Part shown: one piece after another, positions 57,660 to 64,000 of the stretch | Numbering within the stretch: the first letter of the stretch is position 1 | How the letters are laid out: each line of letters opens with the position of its first letter | Assembly: GCA_003290165.1 (NCBI GenBank) | Contig: QNQO01000534.1 | Location: forward strand, 124,001 to 188,000 | Direction of reading: 5' to 3' | Source of the DNA: Berberis thunbergii | Taxonomy: Eukaryota > Streptophyta > Magnoliopsida > Ranunculales > Berberidaceae | Length of the DNA stretch: 64,000 nucleotides | Made by a program: the position numbers and the translations under genes | The notes under the pieces: generated by a model | Seen by the model: the letters and a program-made list of their open reading frames with translations, nothing else | Told to the model about the DNA's origin: nothing | The model's database searches: none

Positions 57660-57890
57660 AAGATCGACTGATCGAACCTCTGATCGAACCGCTGATCGAA
57701 CCCCTAAAGGGACATCGACATCGACCCTCTGATTGAACCTCTGATCGACATTGACCCTCTGATCAACTCATATTGAACCTCTGATCGACATCGACCCTCT
57801 GATCAACTCATATTGAACCTCTGATCAACTCATATTGAACCTCTGATCGACATCGACCCTCTGATTGAACCTCTGACCTGATCAAGAAGG
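57660..57890 (+). repeat. Tandem CTCTGATCGA repeats in the copia leader
   Basis: The phrases cctctgatcgacatcgac and cctctgatcaactcatattg alternate in imperfect 20-50-bp units, from about 57660 to 57890. Isolated copies continue to 58230. Confidence 0.75.
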
Positions 57891-58519
57891 AACTCTGATT
57901 GAAGAAGGAACCCTCTGATTGAACCCCTAATCGAAGATACTGTGTAAGAAGTGTGGAGATTCTGGAGAAGCTCTGATCGAAGAAGACGAAGCAGGTGGGT
58001 GTGTGATTTGAACCCTTGCGATTTGAACACTGATCGAAGCAGTTTTGAACCTCAGGGTTGTACACTGTCGAAGAGAAGATCTCCCTCTCTCTCTGTCTCT
58101 GTCGAAGAGAAGAACTAAGAACTGAACTGATCGATTTATCGATCCTAATCGATTCTCCCTTATCCAATCTGATTGAACCTGAGAAGAAGAAGAGATCGAA
58201 CCTCTGGAAGAGATCGAATCTGATCGAACCTCTGGATTTTTTTTAGATGATAAATTGTTAGAACCCATCATCGAAAACCCCCATCATCGAAGAGAAGAAG
58301 CAGCAGGAAACCCCATCAGCGAGACCTCCCTCTGTTTCTGTCGAGACCTCTCCATTCTCTGTCTCTGTCGAAGAGAAGAGAAAAATCTCTCTGTTTCTCT
58401 GTTTGTGTAATGCACAAGTAAAAAAAAAAAAAAAAAAAGGAGTTTATCTTCTCTGGTTGTCACGAGTACAACTTTGATTTTTTCTGCGGCGGTTTGAGAT
58501 TTCTCTTTGAACACCGCTC

Positions 58520-59830
58520 ATGGCTGGCGGTGTCAATGCTGCTCAGACAGGTTCTTTTGGAGCAGGAGTGACTGAGACAAATGCATCTCCACTGCCCGGG
58601 CTGAAAACCACCCAGTGGCAGACACTTCTCCAAATGCTGGGCGGGTCAAAATCCGCAACGACCGATAAGATGATTGGTAAGCCTTGGATTATTGATACGG
58701 GAGCTTTGAATCACATGACTGGCACGATCGGGGATCTCCGTGACTTAAGGGAGATTGCTCAATGTCCCGTGGGATTGCCAGATGGGAGTAGCGCTATTGC
58801 CACTAAGGAGGGGACGATCCTTCTTGAGAGAAATTTCTGTTTGCAAAATGTTCTTTATGTGCCAGGGCTAACTTGCAATTTAATTTCTGTGTCGCAATTG
58901 ACTGATCATTATAACTGTTTTGTCCAATTCACTAATGATCTGTGTGTTATACAGGACCGCACTTCGAGGATGTTGATTGGTGCGGGTGAACGACGCGATG
59001 GACTCTATTACTTTCGGGGGCTGCCACAGGTTCACGCAATAAAGGCCAATAGTGTGGTGTCTCTTGATCTATGGCACCAGCGACTGGGTCATCCATCTCT
59101 ACAGGTAACAAAGTTAGTTCCCAACGTCAGTTTTAGTGAAAAGAAAAATCGCTTGAATAAAAACTGTGACGTCTGCCAGAGGGCAAAGCAAAGTAGAGAT
59201 AAGTTTCCTGTTAGTGAACATAAAGCAAATCGGGAACCTGTGTGCTATTCTGAGGCCGTGAAAGACAGCCGCTGGAGGGATGCCATGCGACGAGAAATTG
59301 AGGCTCTTGAGATTAATGAGCACAACCATGATGAATTCTTTAAGCTTGAGTCGGAACAGCGCGGGGCGATCAATGGGTTGCTTCGGACAGCTGGAATCTC
59401 TGATGGGGATCTTGTGATTATGTCGGATACTGATGAGATGCCGAGTGCTCACACTGTGAAGCTCTTGCAATGGTGTGATGGAATCCCACCTGTATTGCAT
59501 CTTGACCTCAAGAATTATATGTACTCTTTTGAGTTCCCTATGGGGACTGGCAATTGGAAGCCTGCAGTTCATATTTTTAGACATGGGGCAACTCATTATA
59601 AACACTCAAGGCAGACTGATTACTTGCTGTCTGATGCTGGATGGCATTGTAGTTTTTGCCTTAAATACATTAAGGATTTTTTGTTTAAGATGAAAGCTTA
59701 TAGTCACGCAGACCGGGTCACGCGGAAAGAGTTTCTTAGTTCTTCGAGAATCAGAATGTTCTTTGCCGTGGGGATGATCTGTTTGATATGTTACCTGAAG
59801 AGTATAGCTTCCAAGATTTTTTTTTTTTAA
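58520..59830 (+). pseudogene. Chimeric ORF: copia protease/pre-integrase joined to GT17
   Basis: One open frame of 436 codons. Residues 1-264 are copia: protease motif [13 protein letters not shown] (55-67; the usual Ser/Ala-type residue after DTGA is Leu), [17 protein letters not shown], the zinc region [10 protein letters not shown] and [10 protein letters not shown], then an RT start. Residues 265 to about 413 are GT17 ([32 protein letters not shown]). A one-base loss near 59750 (aattcag to aatcag) shifts the frame, and LINE copy 3 begins at 59820. The fusion is in frame over a short aatgag microhomology. Expression is unknown; it most likely is a relic. Confidence 0.8.
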
Positions 59831-59845
59831 TAAAAACGAGCGGGG

Positions 59846-60247
59846 TTATTTAGGATCCCCGAACCTTAGAAATGAATTACAATCACTCTTACATTCAATC
59901 GTTACATCATCCACAGGACAAAAAACTTGCTTAAAATCTACACCTAAGAACCTAATTAGTTCTAGAATCACCGTCTCCAAGTTGGGGAGTAACCCTGCAA
60001 AGTGATCTGCTACTGAAGAAGTTGCATGATAGACCTGCCATAACTTGTCTTCCTCATAAGTACCAATCAATCCTTTAATCACTCTCATGACGTGATTTAT
60101 ACCTAATGTGGGCCCCAGGATGTACGAGAAGTCGTCGTAAGGATACGAACCACAATGAATCCTGATATAAAAACCATTGAATGCTAGCACTAATCTAGCA
60201 TCCATACAAGGTTCTAATAAACATTTGCATTCTACTTGTATTATCAT
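59846..60247 (-). pseudogene. Possible ORF2 C-terminal (RNase H-like) remnant of LINE copy 3
   Basis: 133 codons just downstream of ORF1. LWQVYHATSSVADHFAGLL resembles the last RNase H motif of plant LINE ORF2 proteins (H-x-R-x-x-N-x-V-A-D-x-L-A), and the frame ends near the poly-A as ORF2 would. If right, copy 3 arose by internal deletion that removed endonuclease and RT. The match is short and I hold it loosely. Confidence 0.4.
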
Positions 60248-60253
60248 CAGCAG

Positions 60254-62272
60254 TTACCTGAATTTAGGATTTGTCTTCTTGCTTCGAGAAGACCTTCGAG
60301 GAACATCTACCGTGGGAGTCTGTATTATGGTAACCTCCCGTTCTTTTTCACTAGTGTTTTGCCCCGCCTTTGCTGCTTCCTTTTCAAGTGAAGTTTGAAA
60401 TTCAGCAACCACTGCCTCCATGCCTATTCGTGCAATTGCTGACTGCACAACCTTAACGTTTTGGGGTGTTAGGCAAGCCATGAGCATTGTGGGATCTTCC
60501 CCCAGTCCTCCGTAACCAGCGATCGCGCGAAGTACCTCCACTACTTGCATTGGGTTTTCCTCGGAGTTAGATATGGGGGTAGACAAACCTGGCTCCGCTA
60601 CTACTTCAGCGTCTGAATCCGCAACCTGAATCGCTGTTTCAATCCCATTGGGTGAGTAACCTGCATCCCTACAATCATCCCTACAATCATCCAACAACCC
60701 AAACTCTACCTGCTGATCTGTTTCAGCGCCTGCTGTCTGGATCGCAGCAGTTGGTACTTGTAAGTCAGCCTGTATTTCCTGTGTGACATCAGCACTAGAC
60801 GGCTTCTTAATCGAACCAGTTCGAGGAAAGTGACCTGATTCGCGGACGGGAGAAAGAGCGCCAGCTGCGACAGTTCCTGGAACCACCTCTGCTAGACCGA
60901 AACAGAACGCAGGCTCCCCTATTTCGGTGCTGTTGGCTGGCTGAGACAGCCCATTCTGTGCGGTTAGAGACTGCGCTTCCTCGGCTTTGTGCATTGGCAC
61001 ACCTGACGGAGACATCACCGAGTGCCCAGACACCTTTTTCACACCTGAAACAAGCTGCCCAACCTGAATTTTTGGAGTCAGCTTTGGGTGGTGTCCAAGA
61101 ACCTGATCAATCTCTGAAGTTGTATACCCCGCCTGTAATAGGCATTCCTCCGTAGATTCGGATTTGACCCCGGTTTGATCATGCTCTGATTTCTGACCCG
61201 TTGTTTGAAAATCCGCTGGAGCATCCTCCTCTTCCTCAGTATTCTCCATTAGAGCCTCAAAGGTGTTTGACAAAACCACCTTTCCTGGATCAGTTGCCCC
61301 CGGCTTGGTCTCCACGACTCCCTCCGGAATCTCCTTGCCTTTGCTATTTTTTGATCCACTCACCCCCACATCCGAATTTGAAGAATTTTCCTTTCTAAGC
61401 ACTGGAACATAATGTTGCTTGGTAATAATATTTTCTGCCGTGGATTTGACTACCTTCTCAGTCTTACCAATGTCCGATACTCGGCCTCCGGCCTTAATGC
61501 CGAGCTTCTTGCGACAAACAGTCTCCTGATGCCCTATCAAAGAACAAAAATCACAATATTTGAAACCTGGGTATTCTATCTTCTGCCAAAAACCTCTATT
61601 ATTGGCTCTATCAATCCATACTCTGTTTGGTAATTTGTCTGCCAAAGTCATCTCCACGCAAACACGGGCAGAGCCCGGGCGTGACAGGCAACGAGTATGA
61701 TCATCCATCCGTAAGAAACCACCAAAAGAGTTCACAATTGCTTTTAAAATAGGGGGATGAAATAAATGTAAAGGTAAATTAGGCAACTCTACCCATAACG
61801 GCACCGAGATCGGGTCCTCCTTCAAACTGAAACCATCATGCCATCGAAAAGCTTTGAACCGAACTCCACGGATCAAAAATGAGTCTCTCGACAGAACTTT
61901 CTGGGCTTCCTCCTCAGATTGAAGGCGGACTAACACGTGCCGTTGATTTAGTAAACCGAGTGAGAAATCGCCTAAAATGCCCCAAGTTCTGTGAATCGAA
62001 TCTCGAATATCTGCCAAAGTTGGTCGATAGCTGGAGAATTTTAGGACAATCACGTGTTTTTCCATGAAAACTTCTCCACGAACTTCATCCGTGGCCGTGA
62101 TTCCGATTGCTGGGGCCCCCTCTTTGCGGAAACGGGTTCCTTCGACCGGAGTCTCCGCAGCGGCTTCCACCAAAAATTTTCCTAAAATCTGGGCGAAAGA
62201 GGGCTTAGAATCTCCATGACCCGGTCCCGTGGGGGGAGGGGTGGAGGCTGGGGCCGTGACCATCACATCCAA
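60254..62272 (-). CDS. LINE ORF1 protein, intact (copy 3)
   Basis: 672 codons. The first ~270 are very close to copy 2: DUF4283 (HVIVLKFSSYRPTLADIRDS) and zinc knuckle CDFCSLIGHQETVC. After that the linker diverges: it lacks the SPQPAPCTK repeats and the FDKYAIKTSP C-terminus and ends in a basic tail (RRSSRSKKTNPKF). Two ORF1 types therefore share an N-terminal module. Role as for copy 2. Confidence 0.88.
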   Translation of the reverse strand: MDVMVTAPASTPPPTGPGHGDSKPSFAQILGKFLVEAAAETPVEGTRFRKEGAPAIGITATDEVRGEVFMEKHVIVLKFSSYRPTLADIRDSIHRTWGILGDFSLGLLNQRHVLVRLQSEEEAQKVLSRDSFLIRGVRFKAFRWHDGFSLKEDPISVPLWVELPNLPLHLFHPPILKAIVNSFGGFLRMDDHTRCLSRPGSARVCVEMTLADKLPNRVWIDRANNRGFWQKIEYPGFKYCDFCSLIGHQETVCRKKLGIKAGGRVSDIGKTEKVVKSTAENIITKQHYVPVLRKENSSNSDVGVSGSKNSKGKEIPEGVVETKPGATDPGKVVLSNTFEALMENTEEEEDAPADFQTTGQKSEHDQTGVKSESTEECLLQAGYTTSEIDQVLGHHPKLTPKIQVGQLVSGVKKVSGHSVMSPSGVPMHKAEEAQSLTAQNGLSQPANSTEIGEPAFCFGLAEVVPGTVAAGALSPVRESGHFPRTGSIKKPSSADVTQEIQADLQVPTAAIQTAGAETDQQVEFGLLDDCRDDCRDAGYSPNGIETAIQVADSDAEVVAEPGLSTPISNSEENPMQVVEVLRAIAGYGGLGEDPTMLMACLTPQNVKVVQSAIARIGMEAVVAEFQTSLEKEAAKAGQNTSEKEREVTIIQTPTVDVPRRSSRSKKTNPKFR

Positions 62273-62428
62273 AAATCAGTCCGTAACGCCTGGCGGAGGA
62301 CGGCTGTCCTGTCGGCACACCCCGTACTTGGCTCCCGTGAGAGAGAGAGGTGACTGATATCGCGGCCGTGAGGCGTCCAAGCGGCGGTCGGCTAGCGGCC
62401 TGGAATGGAGGATCTCGCGGCCTGGAAT

Positions 62429-62569
62429 GATTTGATTAAGAGGATGGGTCCAATTCCTCGATCGGATTCAGCTGTGTATCTTCCATCTTATTTGATACAG
62501 AATCCAGATAAGTTCAAGTTCTTTCTGCCTGGAGGCTGTGTTCGTGAGGACGCTAGTGAGATTGAGTGA
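62429..62569 (+). pseudogene. GT17 3' end, copy B, after the LINE
   Basis: It resumes with [20 protein letters not shown] and ends [16 protein letters not shown] with TGA at 62567-62569. It is separated from the 5' part by LINE copy 3 and is also out of frame with the 58520 ORF. Confidence 0.85.
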
Positions 62570-63189
62570 TGCTGAGTTGAGGCAAGGCGAGGTGAGGTTT
62601 GTCCTCCTCTTGTAACTAATGCATCATTGTTGGTTGGATGCATTTCATTTAAATGCATGCGAGATGGAAATTGTATGTCTGTACTGTTGCTCTTGCTCAT
62701 CATTTGTTTGTTACTCATACGATGTAGTTTTTTTTTTTTTTTTTTTTTTTTCACTTTTTGAATTCAATGTATGTATCTAGATGATCTTGAGTTCTTGCAA
62801 AACTATCTACTACATGCAATTTTTGTCATGTGTGATTCTACATTGATATGCCCAAAAGTACATAATCAGTTTGTAGAATCTCTATTTGAATATGGAGTAT
62901 AGAAGGTCTTGAATTCTTGTATATATACAAAAACACCAAAGGAGCATAAGCTTACAAAAGAGAGGAATTTATCTAGGATTAAAGTCTACCCCCAAAATTA
63001 ATTGCTAACCACCATCCTAAGATACCAATATTACATTTCAAAAAAGGAAAAAAAAAGAAAAAGAAAGGCAATGTTACTAAAATGTGAAACATTGAAGTTG
63101 CATAATTGTGAATGAGAGAATGATAATAGAAAGTTTGCCGTCTCATTTTTCGATCCATATCCATCTCATCTAATTTGCTACTATGCCAA

Positions 63190-63790
63190 ACAGATATGAG
63201 TAACTACTTTCTGTATTCCTTTGAATTCCTACAGCCTACGGGAACTGACAATTGCAAACCTGTTTTTCCCTATTTATGGTCATGGAGCCACCCATTGTTG
63301 GCACTTGCTTCATATGGAGGCATTGTGGCTTTTGCCTTGGCTAGATCATGGTTTTCATATCTGGATGAAATTACTGACCACGTGACACAAAAAGAGTTTT
63401 TCTCCAGAAATTTTTTGTTCAATCAATAGAACAGGGTTTATACAGGAAACAGAGAACCTATGGTTATACAGGATTTCACCAACTCTGCCCTTTGATGTAT
63501 ACCCTGACAAAATTTTCACCTCAGTATCTCTGCCCAATTAATCGCACAAGTAACATACTGTGCGTTCCGAAATGGAACTAAGTTCAAGTCTGGCTGGAGG
63601 ATGTATATGAGAGGACTCCCAGTGATGCAAGGTGAGGTCTGATCTCACTGATAAAAAAATTTGTTGGTTGGACTTAAATGTATGTGGAGGGAAATTATAC
63701 CCTTGTGGGGTTTTTTGATATAACTTGCTGATTTGAACAATGAAGAATAGGAAAAGGTAGCTCCAAGTATGGAAGTCAAGAAAGAAAAAC
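63190..63790 (+). pseudogene. Second decayed GT17 copy, duplicate B
   Basis: Counterpart of 7490-8150, with the same frameshifts and extra small indels (for example one T fewer near 63415). Both duplicates inherited a GT17 tandem pair that was already broken. Confidence 0.7.
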
Positions 63791-63801
63791 TGTATTGTAT
63801 T

Positions 63802-64000
63802 ATGAATGCAGGCTGTTCGAGAGGCCTGAAACTCTCCAGTGAGCAATTGCTCTTGTACAAATGTGTTTACAAATTCAATGAATCCCTCTTCTTCTTACTA
63901 CTCTCCTTATATAGTATTTCTTCCTACTGTCCAGCTAATACAGACCCACTTGTTACTACAACTTGCTCTAATACAGACCCACTTGTTACTACAACTTGCT
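63802..64000 (-). mobile_element. Solo LTR (duplicate B), cut by the window end
   Basis: Same start (TGAATGCAGG) and the same left target duplication tatta (63797-63801) as 8182-8556. The right end lies outside the window. Confidence 0.7.

Larger units (their letters stand above)
57277..59313 (+). mobile_element. Copia remnant fused to GT17
   Basis: Plus-strand order: a 225-bp LTR (57277-57501, start TATTGAG from TGTTGAG), a Met primer site (57502-57513), a long leader with tandem repeats, then coding sequence for protease and GAG-pre-integrase. This is followed by an internal deletion straight to the start of RT ([14 protein letters not shown]) and a breakpoint at about 59313, where GT17 sequence begins. 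Gag, integrase, most of RT and the 3' LTR are absent. Confidence 0.85.
59820..62428 (-). mobile_element. ORF1-only LINE, copy 3, inside the GT17 exon
   Basis: A 2.6-kb insertion splits the GT17 codons for FQDLIKRMG; the uninterrupted site is at 6728-6745. The short duplication gattt lies at 59815-59819 and 62429-62433. The poly-A end is at 59820-59828 (T-run). ORF1 (62272-60254) is intact. The 3' part differs from copies 1 and 2 and may contain a remnant of an ORF2 C-terminus (60247-59846). No RT is present. Confidence 0.88.
59312..64000 (+). repeat. Duplicated segment B2 (copy of 6232-8560)
   Basis: Partner of A2, interrupted by LINE copy 3 (59820-62428) and continuing past the window end inside the shared solo LTR. 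Differences from A2 include single 75-bp units near 63510 instead of two, and a short duplicated ctaatacagacccacttg block at 63935-64000. Confidence 0.9.

Overview
The window is nuclear DNA of a flowering plant, most likely a eudicot; I cannot name the species. The evidence is intron-rich plant genes (UPF2, a CC-NB-LRR resistance gene, family-17 glycosyltransferase pieces, a glutamate-receptor-like fragment), long AT-rich spacers, and many plant-type transposable elements (Ty1/copia and Ty3/gypsy with Met-tRNA primer sites, L1-type LINEs with a DUF4283/zinc-knuckle ORF1, MULE-, hAT- and CACTA-like DNA elements). Only one host gene looks intact.

Layout. 1-2.3 kb: fragments of a UPF2 gene (minus strand), cut by a CACTA-like end, a solo LTR and a foldback MITE. 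2.5-6.1 kb: old LTR-type repeat. 6.1-8.6 kb: two tandem decayed copies of a GT17 glycosyltransferase (plus strand) and a solo LTR. 11.2-20.3 kb: a TIR element holding two later insertions, an ORF1-only LINE and a chromodomain Ty3/gypsy element. 24.3-28.6 kb: an intronless NLR resistance gene (minus strand) whose LRR region contains ten near-identical 69-bp units. 29.4-34.6 kb: a Tat/Athila-like element lacking recognisable pol. 34.9-36.5 kb: a decayed copia fragment. 37.8-57.1 kb: the last nine coding exons of a second UPF2 copy (minus strand). They carry three frameshifts, an in-frame codon loss and a young full-length Ty1/copia element inside the last coding exon. Introns hold a LINE, a GLR gene fragment, a hAT MITE, a foldback MITE and a GGT-rich array. 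57.3-64 kb: a copia remnant fused in frame to the GT17 sequence, a LINE inside the GT17 exon, and the second decayed GT17 copy.

The two ends of the window are paralogous. The order UPF2 (minus) / GT17 (plus) / second decayed GT17 / solo LTR occurs at 1-8.6 kb and again at 37.8-64 kb in the same orientation. This points to an old duplication of a UPF2-GT17 neighbourhood, with different insertions and deletions in each copy. Because both UPF2 copies are broken, an intact UPF2 should exist elsewhere in the genome (inference).

Target-site duplications and TIR/LTR ends were read by eye, so most insertions have base-level boundaries. Family names rest on motifs and remembered homology, not on a search.
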